64,000 nt of DNA, taken from contig NZ_JANFMV010000001.1 of the NCBI RefSeq assembly GCF_024385575.1, positions 1,269,681 to 1,333,680 on the forward strand, in the 5' to 3' direction. A program made the translations under genes and the position numbers. The stretch is from Rhizobium sp. NRK18 (lineage in GTDB: Bacteria > Pseudomonadota > Alphaproteobacteria > Rhizobiales > Rhizobiaceae). The notes under the pieces were generated by a model, which saw only the letters and a program-made list of their open reading frames with translations, did not search any database and was not told the DNA's origin. Of the stretch, positions 8,730 through 18,113 are shown in pieces. Within the stretch, counting starts at the first letter, position 1; every line of letters starts with the position of its first letter.

Positions 8730-9821
8730 GTGCCAGCCACCGATCTTATGGTGCGCTTTGATAGCGTGCAAAAGAGCTATGACGGCGAGACGTTAGTCGT
8801 CAAAAATCTAAACTTGGACATTGCCCGTGGCGAGTTCCTGACCATGCTCGGACCATCCGGGTCGGGAAAGACGACAAGCCTGATGATGCTTGCCGGTTTC
8901 GAGCCGGCCACGCATGGCGAGATTTATCTCGACGGCAATCCGATCAACAATGTTCCACCTCACAAGCGCGGCATCGGCATGGTTTTCCAGAACTATGCGC
9001 TTTTCCCGCACATGACGGTCTCGGAAAACCTGGCATTTCCGCTGCAGGTGCGGAAGATGAACAAGTCCGAGATCGAGGCCCGCGTGAAGCGCGCGCTCGA
9101 AATGGTGGAACTGCCGAAATTCGGCTCCCGCCGTCCGGCCCAGCTTTCCGGCGGTCAGCAGCAGCGCGTCGCGGTGGCACGCGCCCTGGTTTTCGATCCC
9201 AAGCTGGTCCTCATGGATGAGCCGCTCGGTGCGCTCGACAAGCAGCTGCGTGAGCAGATGCAGTATGAAATCAAGCACATACATGAAAGCCTCGGTGTGA
9301 CGATCGTCTATGTGACGCACGACCAGACCGAAGCCCTGACCATGTCGGACCGCGTTGCGGTGTTCAACGATGGTGTCATCCAGCAGCTGTCTGCCCCTGA
9401 CATGCTGTATGAAGAGCCGCAGAACTCCTTCGTCGCCCAGTTCATCGGCGAGAACAACAAGCTGACCGGCGACGTGGTCGAAGTGAACGGCGGCGAATGC
9501 AAGGTCCGCCTGCCTGACGGCACCGAGCTCGTGGCCGACAAGGTCAACGTCAAGGGTGTCGGCGACAAGACCACCATCTCGCTCCGGCCGGAGCGCGTCG
9601 AGATTGTCCCGACCGATTCCCACCAGAACCAGGTCCAGGGAAAGATCGAAGAACTCATCTATCTGGGCGACCATATCCGCATCCGCATGAATGTCTGCGG
9701 CAACGACGAATTCGTCGTCAAGGTGCGTAACCGCGGCGAGCGCTGGGATCTCAAGGTTGGAGATTCCCGCATGATCGGCTGGTCGCTGAAGGACTGCAAG
9801 GCGCTCGACGCCGTTGCATGA
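8730..9821 (+). CDS. ABC transporter ATPase, polyamine type (PotA/PotG-like)
   Basis: This is the cytoplasmic ATPase of a putrescine/spermidine-type importer, 363 residues, with Walker A GPSGSGKTT, Q-loop VFQNYALFPHMTV, signature LSGGQQQRVA, Walker B VLMDEPLGALD and switch VTHDQTEAL, followed by a C-terminal TOBE domain from about residue 275. The GTG start has GGGG shortly upstream; ATG 8748 is an alternative. Genes for a binding protein and two permeases follow on the same strand. The polyamine assignment rests on the family and the four-gene makeup; related iron and thiamine importers share the fold. Confidence 0.88.
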   Translation: MPATDLMVRFDSVQKSYDGETLVVKNLNLDIARGEFLTMLGPSGSGKTTSLMMLAGFEPATHGEIYLDGNPINNVPPHKRGIGMVFQNYALFPHMTVSENLAFPLQVRKMNKSEIEARVKRALEMVELPKFGSRRPAQLSGGQQQRVAVARALVFDPKLVLMDEPLGALDKQLREQMQYEIKHIHESLGVTIVYVTHDQTEALTMSDRVAVFNDGVIQQLSAPDMLYEEPQNSFVAQFIGENNKLTGDVVEVNGGECKVRLPDGTELVADKVNVKGVGDKTTISLRPERVEIVPTDSHQNQVQGKIEELIYLGDHIRIRMNVCGNDEFVVKVRNRGERWDLKVGDSRMIGWSLKDCKALDAVA

Positions 9822-9901
9822 GAACCTGCAGATGGCAGGGCCGCCATCTGCAAGCTATAGCCGGTGAATCCGGCAAAACCTCAAAGAAGGGGAGAATAAC
9901 A

Positions 9902-11002
9902 ATGAAAATGCTCAAGACTATTCTGACAACCACGGCTGCTGTCGCTCTCGCGTCGGCTGCCATGGCGACCGACCTGACGGTTGTTTCCTGGGGCGGTGCC
10001 TACCAGGCTTCGCAGAAGAATGCCTATGCGGACCCGTATCATGCGGAGCATCCGGACGTTAACTTCATCTGGGACGAATCTTCCGCTGAAGCCGTGGCCA
10101 AGCTGCGCGCGATGAAGGAAGCCAACAACCTGACCTGGGACCTGGTCGACGTTGACGCGGCCGACTCCTTCCGTCTCTGCGACGAAGGTCTGGCCATGGA
10201 AGTCGATCCGGACAAGCTGCTCGCTCCGGCTCCGGACGGCACGCCTGCTTCCGAAGACTTCGGCGCCCAGCTGGTCAACTCCTGCTACATCCCGCAGATC
10301 GTCTACTCGACCACGTTCGGCTATCGTTCCGACGTTGCCGAGTGGGGTGGCAAGGAGCCGTCGAACATCTGCGACGTCTTCGACCTGAAGACCTTCCCCG
10401 GCAAGCGCGCGCTTGAAAAGCGCCCGATCAACAACGTCGAATGGGCACTGCTCTGCGACGGCGTGCCGAAGGATCAGCTCTATGACGTTCTGGCCACCGA
10501 TGAAGGCGTCGAGCGCGCTCTGAAGAAGCTCGACACCATCAAGGACCAGACCGTATGGTGGTCGGCTGCTGCCGAAACGCCCCAGCTGCTGGCCGACAAG
10601 GAAGTCGTGATCGGTTCGACCTATAACGGTCGTCTGTTCTCGGCAATCGCCGAACAGAAGCAGCCGATCAAGATGCTCTGGGACGCCCAGGTGTTCTCGT
10701 TCGACGGCTGGATCATCCCGGCTGGCCTGCCTGAAGACCGCCTGAAGGCTGTCGAAGACTTCGTCAAGTTCGCGACCGACACGCAGCGCCTTGCCGACCA
10801 GTCCAAGTACATCTCGTACGGCCCGGCTCGCGCCTCGTCCGCTCCGCTCGTCGGCAAGCACGCCACGCTCGGCATCGAGATGGCACCGCACATGCCGACC
10901 GATCCGGCAAACTCGAAGAACGTCATCTACTATAACTTCGAGTTCTGGGCCGACCATCGCGACGACATCGACGCGAAGTTCCAGGCTTGGCTCGCCAAGT
11001 AA
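9902..11002 (+). CDS. Periplasmic substrate-binding protein, polyamine type (PotD/PotF-like)
   Basis: This 366-residue periplasmic protein has a Sec signal (MKMLKTILTTTAAVALASAAMA) and a mature start ATDLTVVSWGGAYQAS, typical of the spermidine/putrescine family (SBP_bac_8). Other family features include WDESSAEAVAKLRAM, WDLVDVDAAD and WWSAAAETPQLL. ATG 9902 is chosen because AGGGGAG lies 8 nt upstream and it gives a proper signal peptide. A hairpin directly after the stop may raise its expression relative to the permeases. Confidence 0.88.
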   Translation: MKMLKTILTTTAAVALASAAMATDLTVVSWGGAYQASQKNAYADPYHAEHPDVNFIWDESSAEAVAKLRAMKEANNLTWDLVDVDAADSFRLCDEGLAMEVDPDKLLAPAPDGTPASEDFGAQLVNSCYIPQIVYSTTFGYRSDVAEWGGKEPSNICDVFDLKTFPGKRALEKRPINNVEWALLCDGVPKDQLYDVLATDEGVERALKKLDTIKDQTVWWSAAAETPQLLADKEVVIGSTYNGRLFSAIAEQKQPIKMLWDAQVFSFDGWIIPAGLPEDRLKAVEDFVKFATDTQRLADQSKYISYGPARASSAPLVGKHATLGIEMAPHMPTDPANSKNVIYYNFEFWADHRDDIDAKFQAWLAK

Positions 11003-11012
11003 TGTGATGATG

Positions 11013-11043
11013 AGGGACGGGGCTCGCGCTCCGTCCCTTTTCC
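11013..11043 (+). terminator. Intra-operon hairpin (attenuator) after the binding-protein gene
   Basis: An 8-bp stem (AGGGACGG at 11013-11020 with CCGTCCCT at 11031-11038) and a 10-nt loop are followed by TTTCC. It sits 10 nt after the binding-protein stop and before the first permease. It is likely a partial terminator or an mRNA-stabilising 3' end. Confidence 0.6.
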
Positions 11044-11071
11044 TGAATTTCTATGACTGGGCGTGGGTCTA

Positions 11072-12340
11072 ATGGGTGCAACGACGACAACTGACGGGCC
11101 GGTTCTGACCGTCGACGGCAAGCCGCTGAAGGCGAGCCTGGCCAAGGCGCTACGGCGCGAAAAACTCCGCTCCTTCATTCTGATCGCACCCTTGCTGGTC
11201 TTCATTCTGTTGAGCTTTGTCGCGCCGATCGCGGACATGCTCATGCGTTCGATCGACAACAGCATCGTTCCCGATACGCTGCCGAAGACCGTCGTGGCGC
11301 TGAAGGAATGGGATCCGAAATCCGGTGAAGCACCGGGTGAACCGGTCTATGCCGCACTTGCCGACGACCTGAAGGTCGCGGTCAAGGCAAAGGAGCATAC
11401 CCGTCTCGGCTCACGTCTCAATTACGACATGCCCGGTGCCTCGAGCCTCTTCCGCCAGACCGGCCGCGAAGTCCGCAAGCTCGAGGACAATGGCGACTAC
11501 AAGGGCCAGTTCCTGGCGATGGACAAGGAATGGGGCGACGTCCAGTTCTGGAGCATGCTCAAGGTCCTGTCGTCAGAATACACGCCGAACTATTTCCTCG
11601 CGGCACTCGACATGAAGCGTGACGCCAGCGGCATCCATATGGCTCCGCCGCAAGAGCGCATCTATCTCTTCCTGTTCGCCCGCACCGTCTTCCTCAGCCT
11701 CGCGATCACTTTCAGCTGTCTTCTGCTCGGCTACCCGATCGCCTGGCTGCTTGCCAACCTGCCGGCCAGAAGCTCGAACCTGTTGATGATCCTGGTGCTG
11801 CTGCCGTTCTGGACCAGTCTGCTGGTGCGCACCTCGGCCTGGAAGATCCTGCTCCAACAGCAGGGCGTGATCAACGACCTGCTCGTCTGGGCGCATATCA
11901 TATCCGACGACAACCGGCTGGTGATGATCAACAACCAGGCAGGCACGATCATCGCCATGACGCACATCCTGCTGCCGTTCATGATCCTGCCGCTTTACTC
12001 GGTGATGAAGACCATCTCGCCTTCCTATGTCCGCGCGGCGAAAAGCCTTGGCGCAAACGACTGGACGGCCTTCTGGCGGGTCTATTTCCCGCAGACGGTT
12101 CCGGGCATTGGCGCCGGCTCCATCCTCGTCTTCATCCTCGCCATCGGCTACTACATCACGCCGGAACTCGTCGGCGGCACCTCGGGCGTCTTCATCTCGA
12201 ACCGAATTGCCTACCACATCTCCAGCTCGCTGAACTGGGGCCTTGCTGCCGCGCTCGGTACGCTGCTGCTGCTGGTCGTGATGGTGCTGTTCGTCCTCTA
12301 TGACAAGATTGTCGGCATCGACAACGTGAAGCTCGGCTAA
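11072..12340 (+). CDS. ABC transporter permease (PotB/PotH-like) with a large external insertion
   Basis: This inner-membrane permease has 422 residues, against about 280-320 for typical PotB. Transmembrane segment 1 (FILIAPLLVFILLSFVAPI) is followed by about 130 hydrophilic residues predicted to be periplasmic, then the remaining membrane segments with the BPD_transp_1 EAA loop (VRAAKSLGANDWTAFWRVYFPQ). ATG 11072 is chosen; GTG 11063 is possible. It pairs with the next gene as a heterodimeric channel. The role of the insertion is unknown. Confidence 0.86.
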   Translation: MGATTTTDGPVLTVDGKPLKASLAKALRREKLRSFILIAPLLVFILLSFVAPIADMLMRSIDNSIVPDTLPKTVVALKEWDPKSGEAPGEPVYAALADDLKVAVKAKEHTRLGSRLNYDMPGASSLFRQTGREVRKLEDNGDYKGQFLAMDKEWGDVQFWSMLKVLSSEYTPNYFLAALDMKRDASGIHMAPPQERIYLFLFARTVFLSLAITFSCLLLGYPIAWLLANLPARSSNLLMILVLLPFWTSLLVRTSAWKILLQQQGVINDLLVWAHIISDDNRLVMINNQAGTIIAMTHILLPFMILPLYSVMKTISPSYVRAAKSLGANDWTAFWRVYFPQTVPGIGAGSILVFILAIGYYITPELVGGTSGVFISNRIAYHISSSLNWGLAAALGTLLLLVVMVLFVLYDKIVGIDNVKLG

Positions 12341-12355
12341 GGAGGAGCGTCTACT

Positions 12356-13210
12356 ATGTCAGGTCTTCCTCCCTATGCATCGGTGCCGCAGCGGATCTGG
12401 TACTATACCTTCCGCGTGATCTGCGGGTTGATCTTCTTCTACCTGATCTTCCCGATCCTGGTGATCCTGCCGCTGTCCTTCAATGCGGAGAATTTCTTCA
12501 CCTTCACGCCGGCCATGCTGCATCTCGATCCGGCCGGCTATTCGCTGAAGCATTACGTGGATTTCTTCACCAATCCCGACTGGCAGCAGTCGCTGAAAAA
12601 CTCCGTGCTGATCGCGCCGATGGCAACGATCCTGGCGACGGCGTTCGGCACTTTGGCGGCCATCGGCCTGTCGCAGAGCCACGTGCCTTTCCGTGGGGCG
12701 ATCATGGCGGTGCTGATTTCGCCGATGATCGTGCCGCTGATCATTTCGGCTGCCGGCATGTACTTCTTCTATTCGCGCATCGGCCTGCAGGGCACCTATT
12801 GGGGCGTCGTTCTGGCCCACGCGGCGCTCGGCACACCCTTCGTCATCATCACCGTGACGGCGACGCTGGTCGGTTTCGACCGCTCGCTGGTGCGTGCGTC
12901 GCTGTCGATGGGCGCCGATCCGATCACCACCTTCTTCAAGGTGCAGATGCCGCTGATCATTCCGGGTGTCGTCTCCGGTGCACTGTTTGCCTTCATCACC
13001 TCGTTCGACGAAGTGGTCGTCGTGATCTTCCTTGGTTCGGCGGCGCAGAAGACGTTGCCATGGCAGATGTTCACCGGCCTGCGCGAGCAGATCTCGCCGA
13101 CCATCCTGGCCGTAGCGTCGATCATGGTCGTCATCTCGATCGCACTGCTGACGGTTCTGGAAATGCTGCGCCGGCGCTCCGAGCGGCTGCGCGGGCTGTC
13201 GCCCGGCTGA
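12356..13210 (+). CDS. ABC transporter permease (PotC/PotI-like)
   Basis: This is the second inner-membrane permease, 284 residues with six predicted membrane segments. The EAA loop is VRASLSMGADPITTFFKVQMP and it has the PotC-like SFDEVVVVIFL. It starts 15 nt after the first permease with GGAGG upstream and ends the four-gene importer operon, just before a bidirectional terminator. Confidence 0.9.
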   Translation: MSGLPPYASVPQRIWYYTFRVICGLIFFYLIFPILVILPLSFNAENFFTFTPAMLHLDPAGYSLKHYVDFFTNPDWQQSLKNSVLIAPMATILATAFGTLAAIGLSQSHVPFRGAIMAVLISPMIVPLIISAAGMYFFYSRIGLQGTYWGVVLAHAALGTPFVIITVTATLVGFDRSLVRASLSMGADPITTFFKVQMPLIIPGVVSGALFAFITSFDEVVVVIFLGSAAQKTLPWQMFTGLREQISPTILAVASIMVVISIALLTVLEMLRRRSERLRGLSPG

Positions 13211-13234
13211 TCAAGCCGAATTGCATGAATTGTG

Positions 13235-13262
13235 AAAAGGCGGCTCTCGGGCCGCCTTTTTC
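13235..13262. terminator. Bidirectional terminator between convergent genes
   Basis: AAAAGGCGGC (13235-13244) pairs with GCCGCCTTTT (13251-13260) around a 6-nt loop. The A-tract on one side and T-tract on the other serve both the permease (plus) and the nitrilase-family gene (minus). Confidence 0.85.
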
Positions 13263-13271
13263 ATCTCCGCT

Positions 13272-14138
13272 TCAGTGTTTGCCGAACTGATCCGGCCAGT
13301 CACGGCGGGTGAAGACCTGTCCCTCACGGCGCAGCAGCCGCACGGCATCAAGATCGATGTCGAAGAACGACCAGCGGCTTGCCTCGGTGAAGACGCTCTC
13401 GCTCTCGCCGATGACGCCGCTTGGTGGCATGCCGTAGTCGGAGGGGACATAGAGCGCCGACTTGCCGAAATTCTCGTCGACCGCCGGCGACCACGGCGCG
13501 GACCCTGCTGTCGGGGAGACGAGAACGGCAATCTGGTTTTCCAGCGCCCGGGCCTGCGCGCCGATCCTGACCCGGTAGTAGCCGGCCTCGGTGTCCGTGC
13601 AGCTTGGTGCGAGGATCAGGTCGGCGTCGCGCTCGGCCAGCCTGCGCGCCAGCATCGGGAATTCGTTGTCGTAGCAGATCAGCATCCCCAACCGACCGAT
13701 TGGCGTGTCGAATGCCTTCAGCCCTTGGCCTGAGGAAATGCCCCATTGCTCCTTTTCGAAGCGGGTCATCATGATCTTGTCCTGATGGCCGATCATGCCG
13801 TCTGGGCCGAATAGCCAGGCGCGGTTGCGATAATGCCCGTCACTGTCCTTCACCGGCGCGGAGCCGGGGCAGAAGACGATGTCGAGATTGCGGGCGATCT
13901 CTTCCGAGAGTTCCAGCCAGCGCGGCAGGAACTGCTGCAACTCTGCGATCGAGGCATGGAGATCGGCACGGACGTCGGGCGCCAGCAGGCCGGTCATCAC
14001 CATCGCCGCGTATTCCGGCAGCAGCAGAAGCTCGGCGCCGGCGTCCTTTGCTTCCCGGCAATGGTCGATCAGGTTTTCGGCAAAAGCGTCGAAATCCGCA
14101 AACAGCGTCATCGCATACTGGCTGGCGGCAAGCTTCAT
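13272..14138 (-). CDS. Carbon-nitrogen hydrolase (nitrilase superfamily amidase)
   Basis: This cytoplasmic amidase has 288 residues. The catalytic triad is visible as E42 (LLLLPEYAAM), K121 (HQDKIMMTRFE) and C155 (MLICYDNEFP). The family includes omega-amidases, N-carbamoylputrescine amidases and beta-ureidopropionases; the sequence does not settle which. It lies 17 nt downstream of a GNAT gene on the same strand, so the two are probably cotranscribed. It converges on the polyamine-type importer, which makes a nitrogenous amide substrate plausible but unproven. Confidence 0.85.
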   Translation of the reverse strand: MKLAASQYAMTLFADFDAFAENLIDHCREAKDAGAELLLLPEYAAMVMTGLLAPDVRADLHASIAELQQFLPRWLELSEEIARNLDIVFCPGSAPVKDSDGHYRNRAWLFGPDGMIGHQDKIMMTRFEKEQWGISSGQGLKAFDTPIGRLGMLICYDNEFPMLARRLAERDADLILAPSCTDTEAGYYRVRIGAQARALENQIAVLVSPTAGSAPWSPAVDENFGKSALYVPSDYGMPPSGVIGESESVFTEASRWSFFDIDLDAVRLLRREGQVFTRRDWPDQFGKH

Positions 14139-14155
14139 CGTGGCACTCCAGGCGG

Positions 14156-14758
14156 TCAGATCGGCTTCATCCAGAAGGACATGGGTTTCGGGCTCTCTTG
14201 AGCCTCGTCCGGGTCCTTCCAGGTGAAGGTGGTGGCAAGTTCCGGATGGTGAACATAGCCGCGCTTTGCCCAGAAGCTATTCAGCGGCTCATACGTCGCC
14301 GGCCGGCGCGGATGGTCTTCAGGGCGTTCGACGGCGCAGAAGACGCAGCGATCGAAGCGGCCGAGCCGTTTTGCATAGGCTTCGCGTTCGTGAAAGAAGC
14401 GCACGCCGATGCCGTGGCCGCGATAATTGTCGAGCAGAACGGATTCGCCGAAATAGAAGATCGTCTTCGGATCGAGGCCTGCGGCGAGGAAGGGCGCCTT
14501 CACCTCGTCCGTCTCGTCGGCCATCGGCATTCCGGTCGAGGCGCCGATGACGGCATCACCGTCGAAAGCAAGGACGAACAGGCTCTCCGGTGCCCGTGCA
14601 TAGGTTGCGAGATACTTTGCCTCGTAAGCCTCCGATCCTTCGTAGAGATAGGGAAAGGCACGGAAGACGGTGATCCGCAGCCGCGCCAGGTCGGCGATGT
14701 AAGGCGTGATCGCATCGCCGTGGTACGTCTCGATGCGGATGTCGTCGGTGGTGTTCAT
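14156..14758 (-). CDS. GNAT-family N-acetyltransferase
   Basis: This 200-residue acetyltransferase has the acetyl-CoA-binding motif A region as FYFGESVLLDNYRGHGIGVRFFHEREAYA. A longer open frame extends upstream to 14926 but overlaps the divergent SnoaL-like gene. Translation from ATG 14758 (MNTTDDIRIETYHGD) starts exactly at the fold. Substrate unknown. It precedes the nitrilase-family gene on the same strand and probably forms a two-gene operon with it. Confidence 0.8.
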   Translation of the reverse strand: MNTTDDIRIETYHGDAITPYIADLARLRITVFRAFPYLYEGSEAYEAKYLATYARAPESLFVLAFDGDAVIGASTGMPMADETDEVKAPFLAAGLDPKTIFYFGESVLLDNYRGHGIGVRFFHEREAYAKRLGRFDRCVFCAVERPEDHPRRPATYEPLNSFWAKRGYVHHPELATTFTWKDPDEAQESPKPMSFWMKPI

Positions 14759-14906
14759 GGCGGCGATATTCCATGGACGATGGGGCGCGATCAAGCCGTC
14801 GCCGGACGTTTTCAGTCTGGCGTCATCGCCGGATCGCTTGTTAGGAAAAAGAGGACCGGCGGATGATTCCGCCAGAGCGAGTGCCAGCATGAAACGGGAA
14901 ACAGAG

Positions 14907-15308
14907 ATGACAGCCGCCGAAACCATCGCCGCCTATTACGACGCCTTCAATCGGCAGGACATGGAGCGCTTCCTGTCGCTGCTTGCCGAGGATGTCGTGC
15001 ATGACATCAACCAAGGCGAACGGCAGGTGGGTAAGGCAGCATTCGCCACGTTCATGGAGCACATGAACCGCTGCTACCGCGAAGAATTGACCGACATGGT
15101 GATCATGGCCCATCCCGGCGGCAGCCGCGCGTCGGCGGAGTTCATGGTCAACGGCACCTATCTGGCAACGGACGAGGGTCTGCCGGAGGCGAACGGCCAG
15201 ACCTACCGCCTGCCGGCCGGCGCCTTCTTCGAGCTGAAGGACGGCAAGGTCACGCGGGTCACCAACTATTACAACCTCAACGACTGGATTGCCCAGGTCG
15301 GCGCCTGA
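14907..15308 (+). CDS. SnoaL/NTF2-like protein (ketosteroid-isomerase-related)
   Basis: This 133-residue cone-shaped NTF2-fold protein begins AAETIAAYYDAFNRQDMERFLSLL, followed by DVVHDINQGERQVGKAAFATFM and ends YYNLNDWIAQV. These are typical of SnoaL-like polyketide-cyclase-related proteins of unknown substrate. ATG 14907 is favoured (GGGAAA 8-10 nt upstream); ATG 14889 is possible. It is divergent from the GNAT gene, with which it shares a 148-bp promoter region. Confidence 0.75.
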   Translation: MTAAETIAAYYDAFNRQDMERFLSLLAEDVVHDINQGERQVGKAAFATFMEHMNRCYREELTDMVIMAHPGGSRASAEFMVNGTYLATDEGLPEANGQTYRLPAGAFFELKDGKVTRVTNYYNLNDWIAQVGA

Positions 15309-15401
15309 CGCCTGTTTCTGTGGAAAGCCCCGGCAAGGGTTGACCGACGCGAAGGCCTGCCCCTTCAATGACCCCGAACCGGAATAGAGGCGAAGAGGGT
15401 C

Positions 15402-16106
15402 ATGGCCGAGGCAGGGATCAAGCTTCAAGAGAGCTGGAAGACGCGGCTGGCGGGCGAATTCGCCAGCCCGTACATGCAGTCGCTCAAATCCTTCCTGGAG
15501 GACGAGAAAGCGGCGGGAAAGCAGATCTTTCCGAAAGGCGCCGAATATTTCCGCGCGCTTGACCTGACACCAATCGAGAATGTCCGCGTCGTCATCCTTG
15601 GCCAGGATCCCTATCACGGGCCGGGGCAGGCGCATGGCCTCTGCTTCAGCGTGCAGCCCGGCGTGCGCATTCCGCCGTCTCTCGTCAATATCTACAAGGA
15701 AATGAAGAGCGATCTCGGCATCGAGCCCATTCGTCATGGTTTCCTCGAAAGCTGGGCGCGGCAGGGCGTGCTTCTGCTCAACAGCGTGCTGACCGTCGAG
15801 CAGGCCCGCGCGGCATCGCACCAGGGCAAGGGCTGGGAGCGCTTCACCGACGCGGTGATCCGCCTGGTCAACGACGAATGCGAAAACGTCGTCTTCATCC
15901 TCTGGGGCTCCTATGCGCAGAAAAAGGCGGCTTTCGTCGATACATCCCGCCACCTGGTGTTGCGATCGCCGCATCCGTCGCCGCTTTCGGCCCATAACGG
16001 GTTCTTCGGTTCGCGGCCGTTTTCGAAGGCGAATGCCTATCTCTCTTCGCATGGCCGTCAGCCGATAGACTGGCAGCTTCCGGCCGATCCAGGCGCTGCC
16101 GGCTGA
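15402..16106 (+). CDS. ung: Uracil-DNA glycosylase
   Basis: This family 1 UDG of 234 residues removes uracil from DNA in base-excision repair. It contains the water-activating motif [18 protein letters not shown] (catalytic D69), [21 protein letters not shown], and the DNA-intercalation loop HPSPLSA with the terminal [12 protein letters not shown]. The length matches the family. It stands alone between unrelated genes. Confidence 0.96.
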   Translation: MAEAGIKLQESWKTRLAGEFASPYMQSLKSFLEDEKAAGKQIFPKGAEYFRALDLTPIENVRVVILGQDPYHGPGQAHGLCFSVQPGVRIPPSLVNIYKEMKSDLGIEPIRHGFLESWARQGVLLLNSVLTVEQARAASHQGKGWERFTDAVIRLVNDECENVVFILWGSYAQKKAAFVDTSRHLVLRSPHPSPLSAHNGFFGSRPFSKANAYLSSHGRQPIDWQLPADPGAAG

Positions 16107-16276
16107 CCGCCGAGACCGCTCCTCCGGCGCTCTTCCGACTCTCGGGCGACCGCCACGATCCGTCCATAAGTTTGCCATTGATGCCGGTTAGCCTCCGCAA
16201 ATCGGGGTGAGGACGCATTGAACTGGAGTTTGACCCACAGGCCGCCAGGATCGGTCTGCACGCGGAGGATGGCATC

Positions 16277-17209
16277 ATGCTCGACCAGATCAGAGGACTG
16301 CATCATGTGACGTCGCTTGCGCACGACGCGGCGGTCAACAACCGCTTCTTCACGCGCACCCTCGGGCTTCGACGGATCAAGAAGACCGTCAACTTCGACA
16401 AGCCGGACATCTACCATCTCTATTACGGCGACGAGACCGGGACGCCCGGCAAGGTGATGACCTACTTTCCCGATCCGGCGCGCAAGCGATGCCGTCACGG
16501 TTCGGGCGAGGGCGGATTTACCCGGTTTTCGGTGCCGCGCGGCTCCATCGAATTCTGGCGGCGGCGTCTGCTGGACGCCAATGTGACGCTCCATCCCCAT
16601 ACGGACGCTTTCGGCGAACGGCAGATCAACTTCATCGGTCCGGACGGCGAGGATCTGGCGCTGGTCGAGGCGCCGATCGACGACCGCAGCGCCTGGCTGG
16701 CGGGCGGTGTCGCCGCCGACCGGGCCATCCACGGGTTTCATTCTGTCACCCTTCGATTGGCGGATGCCGGCGCGATGTCGGAGCTCCTGCTGTTCATGGG
16801 TTACGATCCGGTAGAGCGGCACGGCAATATTGTCCGCTACGCGTTGGCAAGCAGCAACGGCGCCTCGATCGTCGATATCGAAATGGTGCCCGATGCCGCA
16901 GAGGCGGAGCAGGGGGCGGGGTCCGTCCACCACATCGCCTTCGCCGTCGACGACAGGGATGCGCAGGACGAAGTGCGCGCCGCACTCGCCGATGCCGGCT
17001 TCAAGGTGACGCCGGTGTTCGATCGCGATTACTTCTCGGCGATCTATTTCCGTGCGCCGGGAGGCATCCTGTTCGAGATCGCCACCAGCGAGCCCGGCTT
17101 CGACAGGGACGAAGACCCGGCCGAACTCGGGCGCAATCTCATGCTGCCGATCCAGCATCGCCATCTGCGCGCCGTGCTGGAGGCGAGCCTGCAGCCGATC
17201 GAGGACTGA
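16277..17209 (+). CDS. Ring-cleaving dioxygenase of the glyoxalase fold
   Basis: This 310-residue protein has two VOC/glyoxalase modules. The first starts IRGLHHVTSLAHD and the second HGFHSVTLRLAD. The spacing HHVT, then a second metal His in VHHIAFAVDD and a Glu in GGILFEIATSEPGF, is that of MhqO/PcpA-like hydroquinone dioxygenases that need Fe(II). ATG 16277 fits the family N-terminus. Substrate not determinable. The 170 bp before it hold nothing recognisable. Confidence 0.82.
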   Translation: MLDQIRGLHHVTSLAHDAAVNNRFFTRTLGLRRIKKTVNFDKPDIYHLYYGDETGTPGKVMTYFPDPARKRCRHGSGEGGFTRFSVPRGSIEFWRRRLLDANVTLHPHTDAFGERQINFIGPDGEDLALVEAPIDDRSAWLAGGVAADRAIHGFHSVTLRLADAGAMSELLLFMGYDPVERHGNIVRYALASSNGASIVDIEMVPDAAEAEQGAGSVHHIAFAVDDRDAQDEVRAALADAGFKVTPVFDRDYFSAIYFRAPGGILFEIATSEPGFDRDEDPAELGRNLMLPIQHRHLRAVLEASLQPIED

Positions 17210-17219
17210 TCGTCGCCGC

Positions 17220-18113
17220 TTATACCGGCTGCTTGCGCCGCCATTCGGCAATGGCGATGCCGGCAAGAACGAGCACGATCGCCACGATGTGGAAGAGTTC
17301 GAGCCGCTCGCCGAGGATGGCGATCGAAAGGATGGTGGCGAAGGCCGGGATCATGTTGATGAACAGTCCGGCGCGGTTCGGTCCGATGCCCTCGACACCC
17401 TTGATGAACAGGATCTGCGAGACCAGGGACGGGAAGATGCCGGCAAAGACGGCGATGCCCCAGCCGCGCGTATCGGGCCATTGCACGCCGACGCGCGATA
17501 TCTCCCAGGCAGCAACCGGAATGCTGGCAAGCAGTGCGCCGACGGCGGTGGCCGCCATCATGCTCTTCCAGTGAAGCTGCGGCTTCCAGCGCAGTGCCAC
17601 CGTGTAGCCGGCATAGATGATGACGCAGACCAGCATCAGGCCGTCGCCGAAGTTGACGGTGAGGTTGACGAGCCGCATCAGGTCGCCATGCGAGGCGGTG
17701 ACCGCGACGCCGACAAGGGTCAGCGCAAAGCCAACGATCTGGGCGGCTGCAACCCGCGTGCGGAACAGTATGTAGTTGAGGACGAAGATCAGCATCGGAA
17801 TGCCGGCCTGCTCGATCGCGGCATTGACGGCGCTGGTATATTGCAGTGCCGAGTAGAGGAAGAAGTTGAAGCCGGTGAAGCCGATCGCGCCGTAGCCGAT
17901 GAGCAGCGGTATGTGCTGGCGCAGAACAGGCCAGTCGCGCTTGAGTTGCGGCACCGAGATCGCGAAGATCAGGGTGACGGCCAGAACCCAGCGCGACAGC
18001 GTCAGCATGGACGGCGTGATGTGCCCGACGGCGAACTTGCCCGCCACCGTGTTGCCGCCCCAGCTCAGCGTCGCGATGACCAGCGCCAGATAGGCCTTCT
18101 GTACGGCGGTCAT
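17220..18113 (-). CDS. EamA/DMT-family transporter
   Basis: This inner-membrane drug/metabolite transporter has 297 residues, about ten membrane segments and two EamA repeats (first AYLALVIATLSWGGNTVAG). ATG 18113 is preferred over an in-frame ATG at 18155 because AAAGAGG lies 7 nt upstream and the protein then begins at the first membrane segment. Substrate unknown; the family exports amino acids, purines or drugs. It converges on the dioxygenase gene. Confidence 0.85.
   Translation of the reverse strand: MTAVQKAYLALVIATLSWGGNTVAGKFAVGHITPSMLTLSRWVLAVTLIFAISVPQLKRDWPVLRQHIPLLIGYGAIGFTGFNFFLYSALQYTSAVNAAIEQAGIPMLIFVLNYILFRTRVAAAQIVGFALTLVGVAVTASHGDLMRLVNLTVNFGDGLMLVCVIIYAGYTVALRWKPQLHWKSMMAATAVGALLASIPVAAWEISRVGVQWPDTRGWGIAVFAGIFPSLVSQILFIKGVEGIGPNRAGLFINMIPAFATILSIAILGERLELFHIVAIVLVLAGIAIAEWRRKQPV

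Noticed and set aside
14759..14926. Upstream extension of the GNAT gene
   Set aside because: The extra 56 residues overlap the divergent SnoaL-like gene and have no fold-like pattern.
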